In this document: piece after piece, positions 33,432-41,687 of the stretch
Layout of the letters: each line of letters starts with the position of its first letter
Position numbering within the stretch: the stretch's first letter is position 1
NCBI RefSeq assembly: GCF_035917995.1
Contig: NZ_CP109131.1
Coordinates: 4,092,001 to 4,156,000, forward strand
Length of the DNA stretch: 64,000 bases
Source of the DNA: Streptosporangium sp. NBC_01755
GTDB taxonomy: Bacteria; Actinomycetota; Actinomycetes; Streptosporangiales; Streptosporangiaceae
Direction: 5' to 3'
Program-made: the position numbers and the translations under genes
The notes under the pieces: generated by a model
Database searches by the model: none
Told to the model about the DNA's origin: nothing
The model's input: the letters and a program-made list of their open reading frames with translations, nothing else

Positions 33432-33641
33432 CTACCCGCGTTTGATGGTTGAGGTTCTCGGGCCGGAAACTCCCACGGCGGTGCCTGCATCGCATCGGGC
33501 CAGGTCTTGCTCACGCCTGATCTCCGTAGCGAGCCGCTCCATCGCGGCGGACTTCTCGGCATCCGACAGCATAGGTAGTCCCGCAGCCCGGCGCCGCTCC
33601 CGCGCCCGCTGCTTCACCTCGTCCCAGTTGACCGCGCTCAT
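33432..33641 (-). CDS. Small helical protein of unknown function
   Basis: From ATG 33641, with GGGGAG five bases upstream, the product is 69 residues: MSAVNWDEVKQRARERRRAA, LPMLSDAEKSAAMERLATEI and RREQDLARC, then a Gly/Ser tail. It is strongly charged and predicted helical, reminiscent of the N-terminal part of antitoxins or XRE proteins, but no HTH is complete. It converges on the DUF397 gene. Confidence 0.5.
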   Translation of the reverse strand: MSAVNWDEVKQRARERRRAAGLPMLSDAEKSAAMERLATEIRREQDLARCDAGTAVGVSGPRTSTIKRG

Positions 33642-34016
33642 TCGTACTCCCCGCCATCCAGCTCCATCCATGCCTTAACCCTGGCGTTAAGTTCGCAGAA
33701 AAGGGGGCGCTTTTCTGAGCAGAGGAACAAGCCGGGTCGCGTCCGCGCAGGTGGTGTACGAGTGTTTGAGATCGGTACCCGCGTCGCGCCTGGCTGATCG
33801 CCGTTGAAAAGCGGGGCGTCGTCCGTGGGGAAAAGCGCGGCGGGGGTGGTGGAGTGGTTGGGGGCCGCTCACCGGTAACGCATCGCGCAGGGTGGGGGCG
33901 GGCGTTGGTCGGGTGTGGGTGACCGGGGGCGGGCCGGTGGAGCTCCGGGAGGGGGCAAAGCGGGTCATGGCGGGCGTGGAGGCGGGGCCGTGGTGGTGAC
34001 GATCGGGGATTTTCCA

Positions 34017-34065
34017 TGATCTGGGTGAGTTGGCACGCTGGGGGCGTGCGGATTCACCCAGATCA
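34017..34065. repeat. 49-bp double-stem palindrome
   Basis: A perfect 12-bp outer stem (TGATCTGGGTGA with TCACCCAGATCA) is separated by a symmetrical 4x4 internal loop from a perfect 6-bp inner stem (GCACGC with GCGTGC) and a TGGGG loop. There is no T-run and no adjacent gene it would terminate. It may be a repeated extragenic palindrome, a recombination site or a structured RNA. Confidence 0.8.
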
Positions 34066-34318
34066 AGGAAGGCACCACTCCCCGCCCCTCGGGTGGGCCG
34101 CTTTTCGTGGTGGAAGGCCCCATTCGTCCCTGCACCCGGTTGGGGGCGGCCCTTGACCGGACGCCCCGCGGACCTTCGTCCCCGCACGGCGAGAGCCCCG
34201 CACGGCGAGAGCCCCGTGCGAGGCGGCGGCGAGGAGCGGTGAGGAGCGGCCCCGGATCCTTCCGCACCGCGGCGGACCCGTACCGATGAGCGGTCTTGGG
34301 CCACTCCACGGTCCTCGG

Positions 34319-34460
34319 CGCGCTTTTGATCTTCGACCCCGCACGATGCGTCACCAACGAGCGGCCCTGAAGCACTCCACCACCCTCGCCGCGCTTTTGA
34401 TCTTCGACCCCGCACGACGCGACACCAACGAGCGGCCCCACACCACTCCACCACCCTCGC
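34319..34460. repeat. 71-bp tandem repeat, two full copies plus partial ends
   Basis: Two 71-bp units (34319-34389 and 34390-34460), each beginning CGCGCTTTTGATCTTCGACC, differ at a minority of positions. Partial units flank them on both sides. Parts of the unit recur inverted near 33810-33870. Confidence 0.85.
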
Positions 34461-34648
34461 CGCGCTTTTCCCCACGGACGACGCCGCGCTTTTCCACCGT
34501 GACCGGCTTACCGGACTTGGATGCTCGTACACCACGTCCATGGACGCGACCGCCGTCTGCTCTGCTTCCGTAAGCTTGTCCTCTTATGCCTGTTTGCGGG
34601 TGCGGGTCGTCTTCGGAGGGCGCGTGGTGGCCCAGTTGAGTCGGCCGC

Positions 34649-35608
34649 TCAGCCGTTTTCGCGGGTGAACCACTCCACGGTCCGCCGCAGCCCCTCCTCA
34701 AGACCGACGGTGGGCCGCCAGCCGAGGATCTCGGCGGCGGGGGCCGGGTCGGCGATCCTGGCGCTGTCCAGCGGTCTGTCGGTGAGCGCGCCGTAGCGGG
34801 GGCCGACCCGGCCGCCGACGATCCGGGAGAGCAGGTCCACCGTGTCGCGGATCGAGGTGCCCGTCCCGGTGCCGATGTCGAAGGCCCGGCCCGCCGCGTC
34901 CGGGGTCTCGCCCGCCGCGAGGAAGGCGTCGACCACGTCGTCCACGTACACCCAGTCGAGTTCGCGCGTCCCGCTGCCCAGCTCGGGTTCCCGCCCGCGC
35001 AGCAGGGACAACGCCACGTAGGGGACCAGCTTGCGGGTGTCCTGACGGCCGGGTCCGTAGACCATGCCGATCCGCAGGTTGCTGACCTGGACGCCCCACA
35101 GGTGGTGGAACATCCGCGCGTAGCCGTCCGCGGCCCACTTGGACACCGCGTAGGGCGAGGACGGCGCCCTGTCGCCCTCATCGGGCCGTAGCTCCTCCAG
35201 CGAGCCCGCCAGCACCACCCGGGTCCCGGTGCTGTCGGCGCCGCCGGCGACCGCCGTGAGCAGGTTGACCACACCGGTGAGGTTGCTGTGCAGCATCGGC
35301 AGCACCAGCCGGGGATCCCTGGCCCCGGCGACCTCGCTGGCCAGGTGGAACACGACCTCCGGGCGGACGGAGGCGACGAGCTTCTCCACCGCGCCCTCGT
35401 CGGCGACGTCGGCGATGTGCCAGGTCTCGCCGTCCGTGCTCTCCCTGACCCGGCGGCCGACCGCGTGCACCCGCGCGCCGAGTACGCTCAGGCGTCGCAC
35501 CAGGTGGGCCCCGATGAAGCCGCCCGCCCCTGTCACCAGCACCCGTTTCCCACGCCAGCGATCCTCTGCTCCGTGCACGGGGGCGTGTGCCGCTACCGGG
35601 CTTCGCAT
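34649..35608 (-). CDS. NDP-sugar epimerase/dehydratase (extended SDR)
   Basis: The 319-residue product has KRVLVTGAGGFIGAHLVRRL (NAD-binding GxxGxxG), VVFHLASEVAG, an active-site region with LAGSLEELRP and SPYAVSKWAADGYARM (YxxxK), NLRIGMVYGPGRQD, LDWVYVDDVVDAFLAAGE, GRAFDIGTGTGTSIRD and RIADPAPAAEILGWRPTVGL. This is the pattern of UDP-glucose 4-epimerase-like enzymes and dTDP-sugar reductases. It probably supplies a nucleotide sugar to the glycan locus about 4 kb away, although it is separated from it by the regulatory island. Ribosome-binding sequence GGGAGAGCTC lies just upstream. Confidence 0.88.
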   Translation of the reverse strand: MRSPVAAHAPVHGAEDRWRGKRVLVTGAGGFIGAHLVRRLSVLGARVHAVGRRVRESTDGETWHIADVADEGAVEKLVASVRPEVVFHLASEVAGARDPRLVLPMLHSNLTGVVNLLTAVAGGADSTGTRVVLAGSLEELRPDEGDRAPSSPYAVSKWAADGYARMFHHLWGVQVSNLRIGMVYGPGRQDTRKLVPYVALSLLRGREPELGSGTRELDWVYVDDVVDAFLAAGETPDAAGRAFDIGTGTGTSIRDTVDLLSRIVGGRVGPRYGALTDRPLDSARIADPAPAAEILGWRPTVGLEEGLRRTVEWFTRENG

Positions 35609-35712
35609 GTGAGCTCTCCCTGTTCGAGCGAGGTTCTCGGGGGAAGGACCGGATAATTCATACCGCGTGACGTCGGATATCGGCAGGCATTACCGAGAGT
35701 CCGGGGAAAAGC

Positions 35713-35744
35713 GATGAGGCCCGCTCCGAAGAGCGGACCTCATC
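35713..35744 (-). terminator. Hairpin terminator downstream of korAB
   Basis: A 14-bp stem with one mismatch (GATGAGGCCCGCTC with GAGCGGACCTCATC) is closed by a CGAA tetraloop. It lies 27 bases beyond the KorB stop codon on the minus strand. Confidence 0.8.
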
Positions 35745-35770
35745 AGGTGGCACCGGGTGCGGGTGTCGGG

Positions 35771-36835
35771 TCAGCCGATGCGCCAGGTGTCTCCGGCGAG
35801 CAGCAGGTCGTTCAGGTCAGCTGGGCCCCGCTCACCGATGGCCTCCTGGAGTTGCTCGGCCATGAGCTCGTCGTAGGAGGGGCGGGAGACGCTGCGGAAG
35901 ACGCCGATCGGGACGTGCTCGAAGGCGGGCTCGTCCAACCGGGAGAGCGCGAAGGCCAGCGAGGGATCGGCGCGGTGGGCGTCGTGCACGAGGATCTCGT
36001 CCTCGCTCACCGCCGACCTCGGGACGACCTCGATGCCGCCGTCCGCCGCCCGGCGCACCGCCTTGGAAGCCGAGGCGATGGGCTGGCCGTGCTCCAGACG
36101 GAGCGTGATGTCATCACGCCGTTCCGGGTCCTTCAACTGCTCGAAGGCGTTGTCGTTGAAGATGTTGCAGTTCTGGTAGATCTCGACCAGGGAGGTGCCC
36201 CGGTGCTCGGCGGCCTGGCGCAGCACCGACTGCAGGTGCTTGCGGTCGGAGTCGATGGTCCTGGCCACGAAGGAGGCCTCGGCGCCGATGGCCAGCGAGA
36301 TCGGGTTGAACGGCTTGTCCAGCGAGCCCATCGGGGTGGACTTCGTGATCTTGCCGACCTCGGAGGTCGGGGAGTACTGGCCCTTGGTGAGACCGTAGAT
36401 CCTGTTGTTGAACAGCAGGATGTTCAGGTTGACGTTGCGGCGCAGCGCGTGGATGAGGTGGTTGCCGCCGATGGACAGCGAGTCGCCGTCACCGGTGATC
36501 ACCCAGACCGACAGGTCGGGACGCGAGGTGGCCAGGCCGGTCGCGATCGCCGGGGCACGGCCGTGGATCGAGTGGAACCCGTAGGTGTCCATGTAGTACG
36601 GGAACCGGGAGGAGCAGCCGATGCCCGAGACGAACACCATGTTCTCGCGCTTGAGGCCGAGCTCCGGCACGAACGACTGGACCGCGGCCAGGATGGCGTA
36701 GTCACCGCATCCGGGGCACCAGCGGACCTCCTGGTCGGTCTTGAAATCCTTCATCCCGAGCTTGACCTCGGACTTCGGGACCAGCGAAAGCCCCCCGCCG
36801 GTTCCGGGGACGGACGATTCGGTACCACTACTCAC
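35771..36835 (-). CDS. korB: 2-oxoacid:ferredoxin oxidoreductase, beta subunit
   Basis: The 354-residue product has EVRWCPGCGDYAILAAVQ (first Fe-S Cys pair C-x-x-C), FVSGIGCSSRFPYYM, HGRAPAIATGL, the thiamine-diphosphate motif VWVITGDGDSLSIGGNHL (GDGD) and LLFNNRIYGLTKGQYSPT. With KorA it oxidatively decarboxylates 2-oxoglutarate (or a related 2-oxoacid) to the acyl-CoA, passing electrons to ferredoxin, in the cytoplasm. The start is a GTG that overlaps the korA end by eight bases. The terminal region (SRPSYDELMAEQLQEAI) is typical of the actinobacterial form. Confidence 0.93.
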   Translation of the reverse strand: MSSGTESSVPGTGGGLSLVPKSEVKLGMKDFKTDQEVRWCPGCGDYAILAAVQSFVPELGLKRENMVFVSGIGCSSRFPYYMDTYGFHSIHGRAPAIATGLATSRPDLSVWVITGDGDSLSIGGNHLIHALRRNVNLNILLFNNRIYGLTKGQYSPTSEVGKITKSTPMGSLDKPFNPISLAIGAEASFVARTIDSDRKHLQSVLRQAAEHRGTSLVEIYQNCNIFNDNAFEQLKDPERRDDITLRLEHGQPIASASKAVRRAADGGIEVVPRSAVSEDEILVHDAHRADPSLAFALSRLDEPAFEHVPIGVFRSVSRPSYDELMAEQLQEAIGERGPADLNDLLLAGDTWRIG

Positions 36836-38681
36836 TGTCGATCACGTCCTGGATCACGCCGGCAAGTTCCTCGGCCTTGAACGGAAGCCCACGCACTTGG
36901 TTGTAGCTGATGATGTCGACCAGGAAGCGGGCGCGGAGCAGGAGCGCGAGCTGGCCGAGGTTGATCTCCGGCAGGAGCACCTTGTCGTACGCGCGCAGGA
37001 TCTCGCCGGTGTTGGCGGGCAGCGGGTTGAGGTGTCGCAGGTGAGCCTGGGCGACCTTGCCGCCGGCCTTCCTGATGCGCCGCGCGGCCGCCGCGATCGG
37101 CCCGTACGTGGACCCCCAGCCGAGCACCAGCACGCGGGCGTCACCGTCGGGATCGTCCACCTCCAGCGCCGGGATGTCGTGGGCGATCCCGTCGATCTTG
37201 GCCTGGCGGACCCTGACCATCCGGTGGTGGTTGTCGGGATCGTAGGAGATGTTTCCGGTGTTCTCGGCCTTCTCGATGCCGCCGATCCGGTGCTCCAGGC
37301 CGGCGGTGCCGGGAATCGCCCAGGGGCGGGCGAGGGTCTCGGAGTCGCGCTTGAACGGCAGGAAGGTCACGCCGTCCTCGGCGTTCGGCCCGGAGGCGAA
37401 CTCGGTGGAGATGTCGGGCAGATCGGCGGCGTCGGGCACCTTCCACGGCTCGGAGCCGTTGGCGAGGTAGCCGTCGGAGAGCAGCATGACCGGGGTGCGG
37501 TATTTCACCGCGATCCTGGCCGCCTCCACCGCCGCGTCGAAGCAGTCGGAGGGGGTCGCGGGGGCGATGATCGGCAGCGGCGACTCGCCGTTGCGGCCGT
37601 ACATGGCCATCAGGAGGTCGGTCTGCTCGGTCTTGGTGGGCATGCCGGTGCTGGGACCCGCGCGCTGCACGTCGACCACGATGAGCGGCAGCTCGGTGGT
37701 CACCGCGAGGCCGACGGTCTCGGCCTTCAGCGCGACACCGGGCCCGGAGGTCGTCGTGATGCCCAGGGCACCGCCGAAGGCGGCGCCGAGCGCCGCGCCG
37801 ACGCCCGCGATCTCGTCCTCCGCCTGGAAGGTGCGGATGCCGAACCGCTTGTGCTTGGAGAGCTCGTGCAGGATGTCGCTGGCCGGGGTGATCGGGTAGG
37901 ACCCGAGGAAGAGCGGCAGCTTCGACTGCACCGAGGCGGCGATCAGGCCGTAGGCGAGCGCCTGGTTGCCGGAGATGTTGCGGTACACGCCAGGGGCCAG
38001 TTTGGCTGGCTTGACCTCGTAGGAGACCGAGAAGGACTCGGTGGTCTCGCCGTAGTTCCAGCCCGCCTGGAAGGCGGCGATGTTGGCCTTGGCGATGTCG
38101 GGCTTCTTGGCGAACTTGGTCTCCAGGAACTGGATCGTCGCCTCGGTGGGCCGGTGGTAGAGCCAGCTCAGGAGCCCGAGGGCGAACATGTTCTTGGACC
38201 GCTCGGCGTCCTTCTTGGACAGCGCGAAGCCTTCGAGGGCCTTGACGGTCAGCGAGGTCAGCGGCACCGGGTGGACCCGCCACGCGGCGAGCGAGTCGTC
38301 TTCGAGCGGGTTGACCTCGTAGCCCACCTTCTGCAGGTTGCGCTTGGTGAACTCGTCGATGTTGGCGATGATGTCGGCGCCGCGCGGCAGGTCCGAGAGG
38401 TTCGCCTTCAGCGCGGCGGGGTTCATCGCGACCAGGACGTTGGGCGCGTCACCCGGGGTGAGGATGTCGTGGTCGGCGAAGTGGAGCTGGAAACTCGACA
38501 CGCCCGGCAGGGTGCCTGCGGGGGCGCGGATCTCAGCGGGGAAGTTGGGGAGTGTCGACAGGTCGTTGCCGAACTCAGCCGTCCCGGCGGTGAAGCGGTC
38601 GCCGGTCAGCTGCATGCCGTCGCCGGAGTCACCGGCAAAACGGATGATCACGCGTTCGAGTTGCTGAACCTGCTTGGTCAC
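36828..38681 (-). CDS. korA: 2-oxoacid:acceptor oxidoreductase, alpha (alpha-gamma fused) subunit
   Basis: The 617-residue product, starting at a GTG with GAGGAGG eight bases upstream, carries the gamma domain at its N-terminus (VIIRFAGDSGDGMQLTGDRF through PGVSSFQLHF) and the alpha domain after about residue 200 (GNQALAYGLIAASVQSKLPL, FLGSYPITPASDILHELSKH, FQAEDEIAGVGAALGAAFGG, TTTSGPGVALKAE). The YPITPxS motif binds thiamine diphosphate and substrate. Fused gamma-alpha subunits are the standard form in aerobic actinobacteria. It is the first gene of the korAB operon; a 33-bp repeat array lies in its 5' region. Confidence 0.93.
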   Translation of the reverse strand: MTKQVQQLERVIIRFAGDSGDGMQLTGDRFTAGTAEFGNDLSTLPNFPAEIRAPAGTLPGVSSFQLHFADHDILTPGDAPNVLVAMNPAALKANLSDLPRGADIIANIDEFTKRNLQKVGYEVNPLEDDSLAAWRVHPVPLTSLTVKALEGFALSKKDAERSKNMFALGLLSWLYHRPTEATIQFLETKFAKKPDIAKANIAAFQAGWNYGETTESFSVSYEVKPAKLAPGVYRNISGNQALAYGLIAASVQSKLPLFLGSYPITPASDILHELSKHKRFGIRTFQAEDEIAGVGAALGAAFGGALGITTTSGPGVALKAETVGLAVTTELPLIVVDVQRAGPSTGMPTKTEQTDLLMAMYGRNGESPLPIIAPATPSDCFDAAVEAARIAVKYRTPVMLLSDGYLANGSEPWKVPDAADLPDISTEFASGPNAEDGVTFLPFKRDSETLARPWAIPGTAGLEHRIGGIEKAENTGNISYDPDNHHRMVRVRQAKIDGIAHDIPALEVDDPDGDARVLVLGWGSTYGPIAAAARRIRKAGGKVAQAHLRHLNPLPANTGEILRAYDKVLLPEINLGQLALLLRARFLVDIISYNQVRGLPFKAEELAGVIQDVIDSE

Positions 38682-38740
38682 AGCTCAGTCCTCCTCGACG
38701 CGACAGGGCGCCGTTGCTCGTGGCACATTCTTTTTTCCAT

Positions 38741-38838
38741 GCTAGATCCTCGGGGTCAGGCGCCATGTTTTTCGCTAGATCCTCGGGGTCAGGCGTCGTG
38801 TTTTTCGCTAGAACCTCGGGGTCACGCGTAGTGTTTTC
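38741..38838. repeat. 33-bp tandem array upstream of korA
   Basis: Three units (38741-38773, 38774-38806, 38807-38838) start GCTAGATCCTCGGGGTCAGG and end TTTTTC. On the minus strand they form a 72-codon frame containing an 11-residue repeat (PDPEDLAKN core), but its GTG start has no ribosome-binding site, so I do not call a gene. The array lies about 60 bp before the korA start. Confidence 0.88.
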
Positions 38839-38867
38839 GCGTTCCACTCGGCCGAGGAAGGCAACCC

Positions 38868-39101
38868 GTGTCGCATGTCCTCGGCGGCCGCTGGGTCGAA
38901 ACCTGGGCGCGCAGTCGCGTGTTGGGCCGTACCACGGCCTACGTGAAAGTCACGATCGCGGACGGTCGTCCCGACACAGCCCCGCTGCGAGCCGGCACAG
39001 GTCGACGTGCAGGCGGGCGAAGAGGACAGTTGAGGTCACGCTGCCTAACTATACGTCCCGCTGCGGACGTGCTCTCATCGTCTCTGGCTATGGCCCCATA
39101 G
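38868..39101 (+). CDS. Doubtful small ORF upstream of the deacetylase gene
   Basis: A GTG at 38868 preceded by GAGGAAGG (six-base spacing) opens 77 codons: MSHVLGGRWVETWARSRVLG, then RTTAYVKVTIADGRPDT and an Arg-rich remainder. The first 40 residues look protein-like, the rest resembles noncoding translation, and no family is recognised. It could be a small or decayed gene. It fills most of the 438-bp gap between korA and the deacetylase gene. Confidence 0.3.
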   Translation: MSHVLGGRWVETWARSRVLGRTTAYVKVTIADGRPDTAPLRAGTGRRAGGRRGQLRSRCLTIRPAADVLSSSLAMAP

Positions 39102-39120
39102 CTCCAGGTTATGACATCGG

Positions 39121-40596
39121 CTACCGGTCCAGCGCCGTCGAAACGCCCCCGGAGTCGTAGATTCGGCCGGGCACCATCCCGCGCGAGCCGTACAGCTCGG
39201 GAACGGTGACAAAGGTATAGCCCGCCGCGGAGAGCCGGCGCAGGATTTCGGGGACCGCGTCGACCGCCGCGGGATGGGAGTCGTGCATGAGGACGATCGC
39301 TCCGGGCTCGACCCGGGTGACGGTCCGGTCGGCGATCGCCCGGGGGGGGCGGTCCTGCTGGTCATCGGGGTCCACGTTCCAGCGCACCACGGCCATGTTC
39401 AGGCGGCTCGCGATGGAGGCCACCTGAGTGTCGACGCCGGCGTACGGCGGGCGCACCAGGGTGGGGGCCTGGCCGATGATCGGGGCGATCGCGTGCTGCG
39501 CGCGGGTGAGCTGGTCGGCGATCTCGGTGGGGGTCAGCATGGTGAGATCGCGGTGGGACCAGGTGTGGTTGGCCACCAGGTGGCCCTCGTCGCGTATCCG
39601 CCTGAGCAGGTCGGGCCGGGTGGAGGCGTTGGAACCGAGGGTGAAGAAGGTCGCCCTCGCTCCGTGGGCGCGGAGGATGTCGAGTAGCCGCGCGGTCTCC
39701 GGGCCCGGCCCGTCATTGTAGGTCAGCGCCACGCACCTGAGCTTCGCGCAGTCCACGCTGCCCGCCTTGGAACTGCGCGCCGGAGGCTTGTCGGTGCTCG
39801 CGGCCTCGATTTCCTCCCGCGACGTGGGGGCCGGAACCTTCTTCGCCGCCACGGCCGTGCGCTGTGCCCGCAGCCCGATCTCCGACAGCAGCGGCGCCGC
39901 GGTCGCGGACGGTACGGCGACCGCCACCCGGCCGGCGACCCCCAGCCCCACCTGCTCGTCGTCGAACTCCACGACGAGGCCGCCACGCGGGTTGAAACCG
40001 AGGGAGTCGAACATCTCCCGGTCCGGCCTGAGCGCGTTCGGGTTCACCAGCGGTCTTCGCAGCGCCAGTTCGCTTTTGACGATCCCGGCCAGCGTGACCA
40101 GCGCGGGACGGCCGGTGAGCAGGTCGGAGGAGTCGAGGGCGCGCCGCTTCACCCGGTCGTACCAGACGGTGGTGCGCGCCTCGTGCCAACCCGACTCCTT
40201 GGAGTGACCGATGCGCAGCCGTATCCCCAGGACCTCGGGGGACGCGGCGGCGAGCTGCCAGTCCACGTTGAATTCGGGCTTGGGCAGGGCGTCGGCGAGG
40301 CCGTTGCGCCGGGTGAACCCGTCGAACCCTTCGCGCACGATCCCGTGGAGCTTCTTGGTGAGGAGGGGGGCGTCGGTGACGATCGGATAGGCGGCGTGCG
40401 CGTGCAGGTTTCCCGCCTCTCCGGAGAACAGGGTCTGGGTGCTCAGGCCCTGGACCACGGAGGGGTCCACATAATTGATCAATGTGGGCTCCGAGGGCAC
40501 GGGGGTCTTCGCGGAAGAGGGGGTGATGGCTGCGCCGCAACCGGCGATCGTCACGGCCATCCAGGCGATTCCTCCGACGAATCGCAGGTTGGGCAT
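39121..40596 (-). CDS. Polysaccharide deacetylase lipoprotein (CE4/NodB), catalytic Asp replaced
   Basis: The 491-residue product has a lipoprotein signal (AWMAVTIAGCGA), an N-terminal region of about 250 residues with an RsiV-like layout (LALRRPLVNPNALRPDREMF, LGFNPRGGLVVEFDDEQVG), and a C-terminal NodB domain: CVALTYNDGPGPETARLLDI, ATFFTLGSNAS, HLVANHTWSHRDLTML (metal-binding H-x-x-x-H), VRPPYAGVD, VRWNVDPDD and IVLMHDSHPA. Motif 1 is normally T-F-D-D-G; here it is T-Y-N-D-G, so the metal-binding Asp is kept but the usual base Asp is Asn. Likely anchored outside the cell, acting on peptidoglycan or glycan N-acetyl groups if active. Confidence 0.88.
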   Translation of the reverse strand: MPNLRFVGGIAWMAVTIAGCGAAITPSSAKTPVPSEPTLINYVDPSVVQGLSTQTLFSGEAGNLHAHAAYPIVTDAPLLTKKLHGIVREGFDGFTRRNGLADALPKPEFNVDWQLAAASPEVLGIRLRIGHSKESGWHEARTTVWYDRVKRRALDSSDLLTGRPALVTLAGIVKSELALRRPLVNPNALRPDREMFDSLGFNPRGGLVVEFDDEQVGLGVAGRVAVAVPSATAAPLLSEIGLRAQRTAVAAKKVPAPTSREEIEAASTDKPPARSSKAGSVDCAKLRCVALTYNDGPGPETARLLDILRAHGARATFFTLGSNASTRPDLLRRIRDEGHLVANHTWSHRDLTMLTPTEIADQLTRAQHAIAPIIGQAPTLVRPPYAGVDTQVASIASRLNMAVVRWNVDPDDQQDRPPRAIADRTVTRVEPGAIVLMHDSHPAAVDAVPEILRRLSAAGYTFVTVPELYGSRGMVPGRIYDSGGVSTALDR

Positions 40597-40774
40597 GAAG
40601 TCACTTTAGGCGAGAAAATGGTGCATTTACCCTGATTTGAGATTAAGTGCACGGAGACTTTAGCACCTTGGGCGCATGGGCTTCGCTGCATGACGGGAAG
40701 GGCGGATACTGCTATAGGTAGGGCGTACGGCAGATCCAGGGAGGCCGTGCGGCAGGCCCCGAAGAGGAGAGGCC
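40597..40774. promoter_or_regulatory. Divergent intergenic region between deacetylase and nuo operon
   Basis: This AT-richer gap must hold promoters for both directions. An imperfect palindrome is visible, GTGCATTTA and TTAAGTGCAC separated by about 12 bp, near 40621-40653. GAGGAGAGG just before the nuoA ATG is its ribosome-binding site. I do not assign -35/-10 boxes with confidence. Confidence 0.4.
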
Positions 40775-41146
40775 ATGAGCGGATATTTCGGCTCTTATAT
40801 GGTGGTCCTCGCGCTGTTCGCGATCGGCCTGCTGATCGTCGCCGGGGCGCTGCTCGTCAACCGGGCGCTCCGTCCCAGCCGCCCCACCCCCGAGAAGCTG
40901 CTCACCTATGAGTGCGGCGTCGACCCGGTCGGCGACGGCTGGGCGCAGTCCCAGATCCGCTACTACGTGTTCACCTACCTGTACGTGATCTTCGCGGTTG
41001 ACGCGGTCTTCCTCTTTCCCTGGGCGACGATCTTCGCCGAGCCCGGCTTCGGTGTGGCCACCCTGGCCGAGATGTTCGTCTTCCTTGGCTTCATCACGCT
41101 CGGCATCCTGTACGCCTGGCGCAAGCGCGTGCTCACCTGGACCTGA
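40775..41146 (+). CDS. nuoA: NADH-quinone oxidoreductase subunit A
   Basis: The 123-residue protein has three membrane helices (SYMVVLALFAIGLLIVAGAL; YVFTYLYVIFAVDAVFLFPW; LAEMFVFLGFITLGILYAW). Conserved NuoA sequence includes YECGVDP in the loop carrying the Cys that moves during the active/deactive transition, and RYYVFTYLYVIFAVDAVFLF. It is a core membrane subunit of complex I near the quinone site. It opens the nuo operon, preceded by GAGGAGAGG. Confidence 0.95.
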   Translation: MSGYFGSYMVVLALFAIGLLIVAGALLVNRALRPSRPTPEKLLTYECGVDPVGDGWAQSQIRYYVFTYLYVIFAVDAVFLFPWATIFAEPGFGVATLAEMFVFLGFITLGILYAWRKRVLTWT

Positions 41147-41189
41147 ACCGGGCGAGCGCGGTCACCGACCCTGAAGGAGAATGCGAGCC

Positions 41190-41687
41190 ATGGCAGATCT
41201 CCCGATGCCCACGGTGGGCCCGGCCTCACGGCTCGCCCCCAAACCCATGCGCTTCATCCTCAACTGGGGGCGTCGCTACTCACTGTGGGTGTTCAACTTC
41301 GGACTGGCCTGCTGCGCCATCGAGTTCATCGCGACCTCGATGAGCAGGCATGACTTCATCAGATTCGGGGTCATTCCGTTCGCCAACGGTCCCCGGCAGG
41401 CGGATCTGATGATCGTCTCGGGCACGGTGACCGACAAGATGGCCCCCGCGGTCAAGCGGCTCTACGAGCAGATGCCCGACCCCAAGTACGTGATCTCCTT
41501 CGGCGCCTGCTCCAACTCCGGCGGTCCGTACTGGGACTCCTACTGCGTGACCAAGGGCGTCGACCAGATCATCCCGGTGGACGTCTACGTCCCCGGCTGT
41601 CCTCCCCGCCCCGAGGCGCTGCTCCACGGCATCATGATGCTCCAGGAGAAGATCGCCGCCGAGAACCTGGGTGACCGCTATGCCTGA
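41190..41687 (+). CDS. nuoB: NADH-quinone oxidoreductase subunit B
   Basis: From ATG 41190 (AAGGAG ten bases upstream) the product is 165 residues. The N2 cluster ligands are seen in [13 protein letters not shown] (adjacent Cys pair), [20 protein letters not shown] and [16 protein letters not shown]. NuoB carries the terminal Fe-S cluster that reduces quinone. The stop overlaps nuoC. All four cluster Cys are present, so the subunit looks functional although its partner NuoD is absent here. Confidence 0.95.
   Translation: MADLPMPTVGPASRLAPKPMRFILNWGRRYSLWVFNFGLACCAIEFIATSMSRHDFIRFGVIPFANGPRQADLMIVSGTVTDKMAPAVKRLYEQMPDPKYVISFGACSNSGGPYWDSYCVTKGVDQIIPVDVYVPGCPPRPEALLHGIMMLQEKIAAENLGDRYA

Larger units (their letters stand above)
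33680..34648. other. Repeat-rich noncoding region of about 1 kb
   Basis: I see no credible gene; frames that are open have no ribosome-binding site and encode low-complexity Arg/Pro/Ser sequence. The region contains long inverted repeats (about 33800-33868 against 34437-34503, sharing GTCGTCCGTGGGGAAAAGCG on opposite strands), a 71-bp tandem repeat (34319-34460), a 17-bp direct repeat near 34185-34215 (CCCCGCACGGCGAGAG), and the double-stem palindrome at 34017-34065. Confidence 0.75.

Noticed and set aside
33687-34541. 284-codon minus-strand ORF in the repeat region
   Set aside because: Arg/Ser/Pro-rich repeats that mirror the DNA repeats, no start signal, no domain.
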